This document shows positions 52,401-62,300 of a DNA stretch of 64,000 nucleotides, piece by piece. This stretch comes from Erythrocercus mccallii. Lineage: Eukaryota > Chordata > Aves > Passeriformes > Dicruridae. How positions within the stretch are numbered: position 1 is the stretch's first letter; each line of letters starts with the position of its first letter. The stretch covers positions 186,001-250,000 of the forward strand of contig VZRG01000366.1 in NCBI GenBank assembly GCA_013397435.1, read 5' to 3'. The notes under the pieces are model-generated. The model saw only the letters and a program-made list of their open reading frames with translations. It did no database searches and was not told where the DNA came from. The translations under genes were made by a program, and so were the position numbers.

Positions 52401-55400
52401 GGATTCCAGGAACAAAGCATTTTCTTTCCTTCTCATTCCTATGTGATCCTCTATAGCTTTCTTTTTCCCCTCTAATTGATTCAATTATACTTCTAAGAGA
52501 ATATACACTTTGTTTTTAAAAGAATAGATGGAAATCAAGAATATATTTCTTTTTGTATGTGCTGATTAAAAATCTTTTAAATCACAGATGGTTTAGGGCC
52601 AGACTCATTTGTATTGAACATTTTATTTCATTTTCTTTCCAGAGGCTCTCCCTTGGACCTACAGGTCTTACATAGCTAATCTTATTTTACTCCTTCTCTT
52701 GTAAGTCTGCCATTTGGTTGAAAGTTCCTGTCCATCTCTAGCTTAGGCTGGATAGAGACATAAAAAGGCCATACAGTATTGTGCTGTTCCTGAAGTGCCT
52801 GCAGCCTGTTTGCTTGGAGAGTCAAGCAACCCATAAACTCACTGGCCAAATAACGACTAAACACATCAGCCATCTTAACTTCCACTCTTCTTGTAGCTTC
52901 TCCTGGCTTTCTCCAGCAAAACGTAAAATGAACATAGCATTCACCTTGCTGTATATCTGAGTGAATTCCCAATTACTGTATTTACACTGAGCCCTATATA
53001 ACCTTATCTCACCTACATCTCCCATTTCTCCACCAGCTATCAGGCCTGCACTCATCTGCTTGTCTCACATCCTCTCATCTTCTACCTATTCATGGGTCAC
53101 TAACAACACCTCCTTTCCAACCACTCTTCAAATCCATTTCTTTATATTGTCCCTGTTTTGTTTTCATTCACTGTAGCAATAAGTTCTTATACCTGAAGAG
53201 ATCATAATTCTTCCGTGAAGGGCGTTTCTTTCACTGTATGTGAAAAGTAGAGTGTAAGTTTATACAACTGTTTAATGTAAAATACTGATGATGTAATCCA
53301 TGTGCATAATTCTGAGAGCTGTGGCACCTCAACGTTATTAAATATGAATTAAAAGTTTTCATGTCCTATTTCCTCAAGTGCTCTTAAATTTTACTTTGCA
53401 TTACAAAATATTCAGCTGGAGTTCAGAAAGACTCGCTGAATTGCTTCACAAAATGGTTTTACCTTACTCATGTAGAACTATCCAAGTACCTTGAGGAATA
53501 AACTCTAGTGTGCTTAGCCTTCTAAAACTGGTGAGGTTTCTGTAACTAGAGGAAATTAGTCTCACATTTAAGTTCCATAGAATCTTTATTCAGTTCCAAG
53601 TATTTGCTGATCAAAACACCAAAGGCATTTTCTCCACTAAGAGTTTTCTGTACTACATTTCAGTTTTCAAGTTCTATTGATAGCCTGGCTCAGAACGTTT
53701 TAAAGAAAGGGCTTTTTTTGAATAGCCTTTTTTTTGCCAGATCTCTGTCCTTCAGAAGAATCTCAGCTTTTTGCTCAGAGTTTCTGAAAGGTCAGTCAAG
53801 AGATCTAGCCTGGAGACAAAACAATGAAAATTTTAGATTAAGAGCCAAGTAAGTGAAAGCATGATAGCTTACATGTCCATGATGATCACATGATAAAATC
53901 TTCAAAACCACTGCTCTTAAAAGTGGGTCAGGGAAGTAGGGGCATAACAAAATGTTTGACTGGCCTCCTGACACCAGAACAGAAAAATTCTGTGCTGAAT
54001 CAAGATTACTGATTTCAAGTACAAATGAAAGTCACTTGTTATGGGTTTTCAGTATGAAAGAGAAATATAGTCTTAAGCAAACTACTTTTATGAATGGAAG
54101 AAATTATATTCCTCTTTATTCATTTTCCCCCCTTTTCTTTTTCTCCCCAAAGTGGCAGCTTTTGGTCAGCTGGTGGAGCAGCAGTGACATACTGTGGCTG
54201 ATTTTATAAATAACAGTTCCCTGTCCAGGAGGATGTACTCCATGGCTTTGTATATTTGGAGACATTAAGAAATAGAACTCCTTGAAATCAATCTTACTAT
54301 AAAGTAGATATAGAACAAAATAAAATACACACTTTTTCAGTTGAAATTCTGTATATTTAGGACAAAATCTAATGTAATAAGGAGTGAAGTTTTTGGGATT
54401 TTTATTATCACATTATCATAAAGTGTTGTGTTGACAGTCAGTATTTTGCTTATTTGTGTACTCAGCAAAATGTTTTGTTTTTCTCTTTTCTACCTGTTAC
54501 ACCTCACTGCCTACCCCCAGGCCAGACCACGTGAATTCTGCCAGGAAAAATCCAGTGGTAGTAGCCAGCAATGAATCAGAAAACTGTGCAGGAATAAAAG
54601 AACCAATATTTGATGTTGTGAAAGAAACTGCAGAACTGAAAATACCCCAAAATGGAAGTGGTTGTTCCTTTCTGGCACTATTTGAAGATGAGTGTCAACC
54701 AATCCATAATAATCCTTCCACAAAGCATTTTAATCCTTTTTCTAACCAAAGCAATACTGACATTCTTTTCACTGTTCATGACATTAGAAATCAAATTACC
54801 AACAGAAATTATTCTTCTAACACTAGAAGGGTTTTTCCTGCAATCAATGGAAAAGAAAATCCTGTAGACAGACACCTTGAAGGGATTTTCACAGCTCCAG
54901 AACAGGTTTTCCTTAAAAGTAACAATGTGTCAAGTACAAGCTACAAGGAAATGGGTGGACTTCATAAAACTCACCTGCAGAACTGGCATGAGATACAGCA
55001 CTACTTCATATCCTGTGAAAAGAAAGAAAAAGGAGCAAACCTTGAAAAAATTGGTGCGTGTCTTATTTTAAGGACATATATTCTGGATTTTATTCTCTTT
55101 TTAAAGACGTATGTTCTTACAACCAGAGATGTATCTGCCCCAACTGAAAATGTCATGAATCTTCAGAATGCAGGCACATAATTTTAAATCCAACTATTTA
55201 AATTATTTTTAAAATTTGACAGAAACTTTTACATTGAAATTGTGCCTATTCTATTGCATTTCAAAATCAAGGTTTTTTGTTTTTTATTTTAGAGACATTT
55301 GCTTATCACCATGATCAGCAGAATAGCTTAAAGGAGAATGCACAGAATTATTCAAGAAAAAAAAGGTGAGTGTTGTGGAAATTACCATTCCGTTAACCAG

Positions 55401-58400
55401 CAATAACTGCAGAGACCTTGCTGAATTGGAGAAATCCTGCTAAGAGCACAGGAAGGCAAAATTCTCAACAGCATTACTGAGGACTCAAGTTTTCTCAGTG
55501 AAAATAGTAGCATACTATATGAATGAATTTATGCACACGTAAGCCCATTATGCATCTGTGTATCTGCCCATTATAAGTACACAGAAACACTGCTCCATGG
55601 GACAGTTTGGAGTTCCTGAAGTTAAGCTGTTGATCTGGTTTGGCCTCTAAAATACTCTCTCATTCCACTGGCTACAGAGCAAGTAATTGTCTTCCCTGGG
55701 CTATATGAGTGCTCTGTGTTTTACTAAAGACTTGTTTTTCAAAGACTAATACATAGCACCTTCCAATTTACAGCACAGTATTATCTTCTGTCATTGCTTC
55801 AATTCCATTTTGCATTTCAACAGAAATGAAGTTTATGAAAAACATATTCTTGGTGTTATATCAGCCTCAGAGATAAGTCCAGTGATCTCAGTAGTGGGAA
55901 GCATTTAATGGTTACTGAAGACAAAAATTTAAAAGTTATCAGTAGGGACTTTAACTCAGAAAGAAAATAAAAATACTGGGGGAAAATCACTTACCAGAGA
56001 ACTTTGTGTTTGCATTCCTCAGTGATGAAAAGTCTGTGAAAGAAACAGTCTGGAATCAGAACCATCTCTTTGTATTTGAAGAGGTAACTTATAAAAAGGT
56101 GTATTTTTTGTCAAACCCACTGTTTGCATGATTCATTTGATTCATGAGATGGAGAAGGATAGTCCACAACAGTTAGAAACTGAAGAGAGCTTCACTGAAT
56201 TAATTACTGTGTAAGCTTCTTTTTCATCATGGTTTATAAAAGGAATTCAGAAAGAATCCTGCTAGTGATTTGGTTCAGATAGACAACCCTTTCAGGTCCA
56301 CAGTTCACATGGTTTCATTCACACCTTAGCTGATGCCTGAAAGATATTGTGTAAGCTACCCATCAACTCTTAGGATCAGGTTCTGCAGGCAATGCCCAGA
56401 CATTATATGCAGGATGCTTCAGTATTATAAAGGAGCTTTGTCCCAGTATACATATAAAAAGTGTTTCAGATGTCTTGCCTGTAGAAGCCACATACGGTAC
56501 TACTCAGGGGTGAAAATACCTCTTAAAATAATTTGTGGTACTGTGCAGTGACTCCTTTATGTAATACAGAAACTGAATGTTCCTCTCTTAACCTCAGATG
56601 CTGATCCAGCTGAACCCTCACTATTAATACCTTATTTTTTTTAACAGTTCACAACAGCACAAGAGAAAGGGTATACGTTTGGACTGAGTTCATATCTTCA
56701 TGAGACAGAGATGGGTTAGTACTATTTATACATTATCACTTAAAATCTTTTTCTCTACATGTGAAACTGAAACAGTTACTTTTAAAGCCAGAGAGAACAA
56801 TCTTTTTAGGATGTTAACTTTGATGAGGGCTTGTATTTCTGATTCAGACAGCACTGTAAAAAGACAACTAGCATTACCAGGTAATACGAATTAGCTATGT
56901 TTGCTTGTCCTTGAAGAAATACTCTCTTCCAGTAGACTATATGCTGTCACTCCACATGTGGACAGAGGGAGGGGAGTAAGCTAGGCAATCCTACATCCCT
57001 CCTACTGTAGCTGTAGGGTCAGCTGTGCTGGCTGCATTTCAGAGCAGAAGATCTCTCAGGGGCCTCCAAGAGAGAAATATGTAACTTGTATGGCAGCCAG
57101 TGTGCACATGGAGTCTGCTGTGTTCTCTTGCAGGCTGTGCTCTCCAGAGTCCCTCCTCCTTTTGGGTAGCACAGTTCAGCTGCTGATTAACAGCACAGCT
57201 GAGGCTTTGGGGGACCCATCTCACAACCTCTGTTAAGATATGTTGACCTGAGAAGAGAGGAGAAGAACTGACTATTGCTAAGAACTAGGTTGACCTTGCT
57301 AACATTTTGTTCTTTAAACAGTATCTTAAAACTGCATCAGAAATAGTAATGTTTAATTCTCCATGCTGTACTTGTGAGTTGGATCTTTGGGCAGTGTTTG
57401 GTGAGTAACCTTTCTCTTTTTGTCATGCAATTTTTCAAGATGTGGAGTCACAACTCAGCAGCCAGTCTTACAGTTACTCTCCAAAGCAGACTGAGAGCTA
57501 TTCGAGCTCTAGTCCTGACACAGTGAGTAAACCCTTGTGGGCTGGCAGTGCTTTATTTTAATTATATCTCTAAGCCTGAGTGCACCTAAGGGTGGATGTA
57601 TCTGGAATCTCGTTTTGTATGAGATAACCTCATGTGTGATGAGGAAAAGAGCTGTAACTTTTCCTAAGTAGTTTGACAGATACATGGTCTGTTCTCTTGA
57701 TAATGACCGGCCTTGTGGAATTACAGTAGCATGACTGTGCGAAGATGCTAAGCAACATTCTGTGCTCTTCCTGTACGTATAGCTGCCTTACACTACATGC
57801 CTGTAAAGCAGAATGATTTGACACACTGTGTTTTCAGTCATTCTTGAACACAAAAATGCCATGGTGGAAGAGTATAAATTGCATGTGAGAGTGAAGGTCC
57901 ACCTTGGCCACCTTCTCTTTACCAAGAGCCAGAAGTACATCCTTGGAGAAGGAACAAAAAAACCCGCAAACAACCAAAAGCAGACAGTTCTGGCTTTTCT
58001 GTTTATTTCACTTAGTTATTAGCAAGTCATTACTTTAGTCCTTAGTTATTGAACTATTTGAACAGTTGCAATTGCAAAATTCTGTTCAAACAGTCTGAAG
58101 AAGACACAGCCAAAAAGAAGGAATATCTGAATGAACAGTCCTTGAAGGCATATGATGCCAACCTATTCTCAGCCTCAGCAAGCAGAGAGGCCCCCAAGTG
58201 CTCTTACACCCAGAGTGTGTGTATGCAGCCCAGCAGTACTTTGGCTAGAGAAGAAGCAAACGACCGTCAGGAGAAAGACTCTATTTTTTGTGCCACAGAG
58301 CAGGAAAACAAAAGCCACACAGCCCTGTCTCAGGGCCCATCACACCACACCCTTAAAAGGGAGCATGTCACTCGCAGTACCACCTGCGATGTTTGGTCTG

Positions 58401-58711
58401 TGACAGAGGGTTCTGTGACAGAAGTAGAGAAGGTGGATGTGGGCACCCAATGTGGCACCTTGAGGGTGTGCAGCTGTGGGGGATCCCTCCCCGCTGCCCG
58501 CAGCCCGGGCGGGGTCCCTCCTCCCAGCACTGCCGGCACCGCCGGAGAGCACGAACAGCCCGTGCAGGAGGTGCGACAGGCCGCGGGCACGGGCAGCGTG
58601 GCCGGGACAGGCGCCTTCTCTCCTGAGGCAGAGTACCTGAGTTTGGCTGGCAGTAGGACCTTAGAGGTGCTGAGCTACATTGATAAAATGAAGGAGAGAG
58701 ATAAGCAGTGA
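43418..58711 (+). CDS. REDIC1: REDIC1 (C12orf40), meiotic crossover regulator; complete 13-exon coding sequence
   Basis: Family role: REDIC1 acts in meiotic prophase nuclei, binds branched recombination intermediates and is needed for class I (ZMM) crossovers and fertility in mammals. Seen here: coding exons 43418-43440, 45225-45264, 47189-47324, 48655-48787, 49274-49322, 49768-49968, 51867-51973, 54521-55053, 55293-55365, 56023-56083, 56648-56714, 57440-57522 and 58094-58711. They total 2124 bases, 707 codons plus stop, with GT-AG borders and no frame conflict. The conserved N-terminus MNWVGGSRSRIILKKERRKQ and the segment around LKSKMKLLEVPSP and SLDLLNLYVVNQIS match the human protein closely. 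The middle is low-complexity and diverged. A C-terminal VDVGTQC...VCSC motif matches human. The human protein is about 650 residues, so the bird form is longer, mainly at the C-terminus. Confidence 0.95.
43490..43800 (+). repeat. Degenerate minisatellite, 47-48 bp period, in REDIC1 intron 1
   Basis: Units start at 43490, 43537, 43585, 43633, 43680, 43727 and 43771 (lengths 47, 48, 48, 47, 47, 44, partial). Shared words are TGTCCCTCACAAAC, GGGCA, GCCATGGTGTGTG and TTCAGG. It starts 49 bases after the first REDIC1 splice donor. Confidence 0.88.
45078..45124 (+). repeat. (CATAA)n microsatellite
   Basis: About nine pentamers, ATAACATAAC..., with one ATATAAC variant, ending ATAACACATA; about 100 bp before REDIC1 exon 2. 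Confidence 0.92.
45225..45264 (+). CDS. REDIC1: REDIC1 exon 2 (residues 8-21)
   Basis: A 40-bp exon after TTTTTCAG encoding RSRIILKKERRKQK once the split arginine codon is joined; human has RSRVLIKQERRKQK. Donor AAAAG before GTAAAC, phase 0. The basic cluster is the best-conserved part of the protein. Confidence 0.93.
45265..47188 (+). other. REDIC1 intron 2
   Basis: AT-rich, pyrimidine-rich at 46540-46720. No gene or element recognised. Confidence 0.7.
47189..47324 (+). CDS. REDIC1: REDIC1 exon 3 (residues 22-66)
   Basis: It encodes EFFERKKLKSKMKLLEVPSP and then KSSAVSLDLLNLYVVNQIST, the second conserved block. Acceptor AATTAAG, donor ACTG before GTGAGT, phase 1. Confidence 0.93.
47552..48007 (+). 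mobile_element. Solo LTR of an ERVL-type endogenous retrovirus
   Basis: It opens TGTCCTGGTTCCAG with GGGTTAAT, the usual start of songbird ERVL LTRs. It carries GGCCGCAGGGGAAGGAG, a polyadenylation signal at 47763-47768, then AACCCATGATCTTTAAC, GTGCTTCCAATTCTCCTC and a purine-rich tail before an end resembling TAAACCACTACA. No internal viral genes or second LTR flank it, so it is a recombined solo LTR. I saw no clear target-site duplication, and the 3' edge is uncertain by some tens of bases. Confidence 0.75.
48221..48337 (+). mobile_element. CR1 LINE 3' terminal fragment (old)
   Basis: GGTGGACTTGGCAGTGCTGG, then TTAATGATCTTAAAAGTG, TTCTTCAACCTAAATGG and TTCTATGATTCT follow the CR1 3' end. 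Diverged short relic. Confidence 0.8.
48655..48787 (+). CDS. REDIC1: REDIC1 exon 4 (residues 67-110 plus two bases)
   Basis: It encodes ENVRKPVHVDISED and then RRHNLELPTSPLRTQYKSNL; human has VRKPTHVN and RKHNLELTMSP at this place. Acceptor CATTGCAG, donor AGAGCAG before GTACTT. A further in-frame GT (48844 region) would be an alternative donor. Confidence 0.88.
48788..49767 (+). other. REDIC1 introns 4 and 5, flanking the 49-bp microexon
   Basis: Short AT-rich introns of about 490 and 445 bp with no recognisable element. Confidence 0.7.
49274..49322 (+). CDS. REDIC1: REDIC1 exon 5, 49-bp microexon (residues 111-127)
   Basis: After TTTTACAAG it encodes RLQKQVLDHRRQHLTEK, charged and probably helical. 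Without it exon 4 (phase 2) would meet exon 6 out of frame and hit TAA after four codons; with it the frame runs through. Donor AAA before GTAAAA is slightly weak. Confidence 0.78.
49768..49968 (+). CDS. REDIC1: REDIC1 exon 6 (residues 128-194)
   Basis: A 201-bp phase 0-0 exon encoding LSQVTALSYVDSSMENEDN, then CPLSSSGFLFPNHTQLSEE and SIWEQTYEKKLQNQ. Serine- and acid-rich like the matching human region. Acceptor TTTTGTCTAG, donor AACCAG before GTTTGG. Confidence 0.87.
49969..51866 (+). other. REDIC1 intron 6
   Basis: The 3' half is a CR1 relic (50990-51665). The first part is AT-rich with nothing recognised. Confidence 0.75.
50990..51665 (+). mobile_element. CR1 LINE ORF2 (reverse transcriptase) remnant
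   Basis: It follows the CR1 ORF2 coding strand: GGACATGGAAAAGCCTGAGG, CTCACCTCTGTCCCTGGAAG, ACATGAAGAACAAGAAGGTG, GATGGAATTACTAGTTCTGG and TACCTTGACATTAGGAAGGC. Stops and frameshifts interrupt it; no intact product is possible. The 5' edge may reach about 50830. Confidence 0.88.
51867..51973 (+). CDS. REDIC1: REDIC1 exon 7 (residues 195-229 plus two bases)
   Basis: It encodes PGNSFDQDPWNTKPPSQFLF and RKSDTVPQELFKPFD. The motif LFKPFDR corresponds to human LFERLN in the same position. Acceptor TTTTCTCAG, donor GATAG before GTAGGC, phase 2. Confidence 0.87.
51974..54520 (+). other. REDIC1 intron 7
   Basis: About 2.5 kb, AT-rich; no gene or repeat family recognised. Confidence 0.7.
54521..55053 (+). 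CDS. REDIC1: REDIC1 exon 8 (residues 230-407), large central exon
   Basis: A 533-bp exon starting RPDHVNSARKNPVVVASNES and ending EKKEKGANLEKI. It includes GIFTAPEQVFLKSN, which matches human NIFTVPELTFSNS. Acceptor TACCCCCAG, donor ATTG before GTGCGT, phase 1. The rest is diverged and asparagine/serine-rich. Confidence 0.93.
55293..55365 (+). CDS. REDIC1: REDIC1 exon 9 (residues 408-431 plus two bases)
   Basis: It encodes ETFAYHHDQQNSLKEN and AQNYSRKK after TATTTTAG; donor AAAAG before GTGAGT. Hydrophilic; weak similarity to the human KFENDYQEKTPQ region. Confidence 0.85.
56023..56083 (+). CDS. REDIC1: REDIC1 exon 10 (residues 432-452)
   Basis: It encodes SDEKSVKETVWNQNHLFVFE and E after CATTCCTCAG; donor GAAGAG before GTAACT. 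The tryptophan and hydrophobic pattern align with human SEELHSKQSWDFGLDEIL. Confidence 0.85.
56648..56714 (+). CDS. REDIC1: REDIC1 exon 11 (residues 453-474 plus one base)
   Basis: It encodes FTTAQEKGYTFGLSSYLHET and EM after TTTTTTAACAG; donor ATGG before GTTAGT, phase 1. Confidence 0.8.
57440..57522 (+). CDS. REDIC1: REDIC1 exon 12 (residues 475-502)
   Basis: It encodes DVESQLSSQSYSYSPKQTES and YSSSSPDT after TTTTTCAAG; human has SAQSSRSTSYSPRPTDSCFS. Donor GACACA before GTGAGT, phase 0. A clear homology anchor in the C-terminal half. Confidence 0.93.
58094..58711 (+). CDS. REDIC1: REDIC1 exon 13 (residues 503-707 and stop)
   Basis: It begins SEEDTAKKKEYLNEQSLKAY after TTCAAACAG and ends EVLSYIDKMKERDKQ then TGA. 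KVDVGTQC with VCSC (about 615-630) matches human KLDVAIQC with CTC. Residues about 631-682 form an Ala/Gly/Pro-rich insert encoded by a GC-rich patch (58480-58620) that has no counterpart in human as I recall it. Confidence 0.93.
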   Translation, partial: SEEDTAKKKEYLNEQSLKAYDANLFSASASREAPKCSYTQSVCMQPSSTLAREEANDRQEKDSIFCATEQENKSHTALSQGPSHHTLKREHVTRSTTCDVWSVTEGSVTEVEKVDVGTQCGTLRVCSCGGSLPAARSPGGVPPPSTAGTAGEHEQPVQEVRQAAGTGSVAGTGAFSPEAEYLSLAGSRTLEVLSYIDKMKERDKQ

Positions 58712-59376
58712 TCAACTATGGCATGTAAGGAACACAATAGTTTTGTCCTGTTCTCAGTTGTGTTTCATTCAGTTGGCATATTCTAATTTTTCTGGCATGG
58801 TTAAGCAAAAGATATTTTTACTGTTTGTTTGCTTTAACTATCAATAATTATGGATTTCTGTCTATCTACTGCTATCTCAAAGTATGGGTTTCTATAGATA
58901 TCCCGCTATTAACAAAGGATTTTACAATAGCCTAGTAAATACAAACACTAGGAATTATATTGGTTTCCTCACCATATATCCATAGGATTCTGTAGTTTGG
59001 AGTTGATGGACTATGTTTCTTTTAAGGTAATGGGAAGATCTTCTACATCAAAACATTTAGTGTGGCTCAGAGTTCAGAGCCATTGTCTCACCCATTTTAA
59101 CAGAATATCTTGCCTTTGTCATGTGTTCATACTAAACACAAAAATGGGAAACAACAGAAAATGTACATCTGCACACATAGAATAATAGAATGTAATTTAA
59201 AAAGAGCGGTTTTTTTAAATGCTGATTTTTCCTTCCACAGCAGATCCATTCATTCATTTTCTGGCTGTTAATCTAAAAAATCTTTCATGTGTTTCTGTAT
59301 TCTGTCTGCAAATTGAAAATCTGAACTATTTGCCTGTTCATTTCAGTATTAGTGTGAAGTTACAAATTACAATAAA
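58712..59376 (+). other. REDIC1: Likely REDIC1 3' UTR
   Basis: From the TGA to the first AATAAA downstream. AT-rich, without long open frames in the gene's direction that have recognisable homology. The transcript end itself is inferred. Confidence 0.55.
59371..59376 (+). terminator. REDIC1: Candidate polyadenylation signal AATAAA of REDIC1
   Basis: First AATAAA after the stop codon, 660 bp downstream, followed by TTTCTGATAACATTGTTTCT and TG-containing sequence within 60 bp. Confidence 0.55.
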
Positions 59377-62300
59377 AGTTTCTGATAACATTGTTTCTAG
59401 GTTCGATTCTTGCCTTCTAAAAAGTTCCTGGTGAAGGTGTCAGGGAGACTCATTGCTACTAACATCTACTTACAGATCTATACACCTTCACTTCTATAAC
59501 AGATATATCTCTATGTTAACTATGTGTGTGTATGCATATATATAAATATAAATGCCTATGCTGGCATTAGCCAGCTGGCTGCATGCAGGGTTCCTCTTCT
59601 TCACAAACTGGGCTTGGGCAAAAGCTACGCTGGAGACTTCCTTAAACAGAACAGGAGATTTGCCTCTATAAAATTACTATGTTGTGTTTTCCCCTTGGAG
59701 TCTGCTGTTAAAAGATTCACTGCCCTTATTCCTGCCAGGTCAGGGGTTTTTCTACATTTTGTAGGAGGGCTGAGTGTCACCCAGCCTGGATGAGACTCGT
59801 CACCATTCTTTGTCTCTGTTCTCATCATCAAACTAGTGGCTGGTTTTGCTGCTGCATTTTAATTTTCAAGCTAAAAGCCATTTTTAAAAGGTCTATATTG
59901 CTGAACAGTTTGTAGATTTATGGCTGTGCTATTTTGAAAAATAGCAGCTCAGAAATTTCAGTGGACTTTTCTATACTTGGAAGAAAATAGCATTGTCTTT
60001 TATCTGTATAAATTGCATACATAGGAAGTGGTTTGCACAGCCAGACTTCTGAACCATGTAACTATCACTTAGCCAATTCACTGCCCCCTTCCTAAGGCTT
60101 GACATAAGCAGATTTTCTTTTTTAGGTTGCCTCAATTTATTGTCAAAGCAAACTCCCTAGTAATTTTTTTTAAGCTGCAATATTCATCTTCTTCACAGGA
60201 GATATAATTTATTTGAGTAACAGCTATGATTTTCTGAAACCAGTGGTTTCTAAAGCATAGTTTTTCAGTCAATATGACAAAGTCAAGTCAGATTGTGCCA
60301 CACCACCAGCGGCCCATGCTGGCTTGAATGTTGCTTTTCCAAGAGTCCCTCACACCTGGTACATACTTGCCAGTCCTTCCAGTGGTGTGTGTCCAGCCTC
60401 CCAGCCTCCCCCACAGCTGATGTGTCCCCAAGGCACTTGGCCTGCCAGCCTGTAATACACTGTGGCAGAGGCCAGAGAGCGGCACATTATAGCTAAAAGC
60501 TCCAGCACTGTATGCTTTAGATTGAAGGGCTTTTATTACCCCAGCAGATGTAAAATTGCCTCATGGCCAAAGAGTTCTTTGGTGTCTGGGTTAGAGAGCT
60601 GCTGGTGACCCAAAGAGAGATGAACTGCCATTAACTTGCAGTGGAAGTTCTGCTCCTGATTTCTCTGATGGTGGCATTGTTGCTGGGGCTTTTAAACCAT
60701 GGTAAGTTTTGCACTGAAGCGAGCTACCCATGTTCAGGCAGATACTCCAGATCTGCAGAGCTGGCCTCTGAGCAGACATATTCCCAGTCTGTGCCTGTGA
60801 ACCTATGGGACAAAGAACGCAGGTCGGAATGCAGGTGGGAAAAGAGAGATGGTTGCACCATATGGATGTATGTCTGTGGGGTTTCAAATGCTCTTTATTA
60901 AGTTATTGCTCATATTTATCATAATTTAAAGCCTCTCAGTGGGTTTCACTTGTTTTCATTTCAGCTGCTGATACAGAAGCTCTCACAGTCTGTCCAGTTC
61001 CAGCCAGTTTTCAGCCTGGACTGCACTGAAATCCCACTGCTCAGTGCCAGAAGCTCACCCTCTGTCTGTACATAAGAGCTGCATGCATGTCTCTAATGCA
61101 ATAATTTACCACTTGGGATATCAATCACTGTATTCAATCACGTTTCAAAGCCTTTGGATGAGAGTATATAAATTGAAATTACATTCCCATTTTTATCTGT
61201 AATTGCAAAGAAATCAGAAGAAAGCTATCTTTGTAGTGGTTTGTGTGCTGGCGATGATGACAAATAAGGCTGCATGCTCTTTGTAGTCACTAGAGAAGTA
61301 TTTTAAAGTATTTACATTACTATTATCGCATTAAAAGAGACTCATGCTTTCTTCCTTAGCTCAGCACCAGTCTGCCCCTCTGCTCAGGAACTTTCCCCTG
61401 ATTTTTTTTTGTAACTTCAGGGAAGAGCTGAGTTTGGTTTAAGAGGAAGTAGCAACTCAAACTGTGCTTCCTTCAGCTGATAATTCAGCAACTGATGCTA
61501 TTATCCATCATTATTTGTAGCTGACAGTAACGACTGTCATCTCACTAAATGCATTCAGGCACCAGTAGCTTTCTCTGAAGCAACAGCTTAGGCAGACACC
61601 CCTTTTTCATCCATGTCATTCTTCCTTGCAGCATGCTGAGCCTCCAGGGAGGCCATGGAAATACACATTTTTAACTGTTTGGTAAGCATCAATTACAAGT
61701 AGAGTTTTGTTGGGGAAAAGGACAGAAGGGTACCTGTAATTAACCAAAAAACAGGAGCATTTGTTTATTGGTGGCAGTCAAATGCTTCTTAACACAGACT
61801 GAAAGAGTCTCACTGAAAATACTACGGTAAACTTCAGTCAGAATCAGTTTTAATATGCAGCCTGTAACTTTATTTTCCTCTAAAATCAGCTTTAATTACA
61901 GTAACCTGCAAGGTAAAGTTTTCTGGGCAAGCACTAAAAGAAGTTCTGTCATTTATGGGCAGTTTGTTTCTGGATGTTCTGCCAAGAGCTGCCACAAACT
62001 TCCTAGAAATTCTTATTTCATTTTCATGAAGGATTATCATTATAGGAAATGAGTGGCTTAAGTCTTCATACAAGTAATTATTTCTCCGGTAGAAACTGAA
62101 TTGGCTTTTTAAGGGTTTTAGCAGATAGCAGACTGAGGGAGGATGGGGTTTCCTGGAAAAAAATATTTAATTCTCTGCATGCAGTGCCTAATCTGTCCTC
62201 ACGAAAATCAATGACCTTTCTGCAACACTTCTTCAGCCTCTTCTCCCTGACAGTCTCTGATGGGTTAGAGGTGACAATCCCAGTCACCCAAATCAGAGCT

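Larger units (their letters stand above)
55366..58093 (+). other. REDIC1 introns 9-12 around small exons 10-12
   Basis: Introns of about 660, 560, 730 and 570 bp. Nothing recognised besides the exons. Confidence 0.7.
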
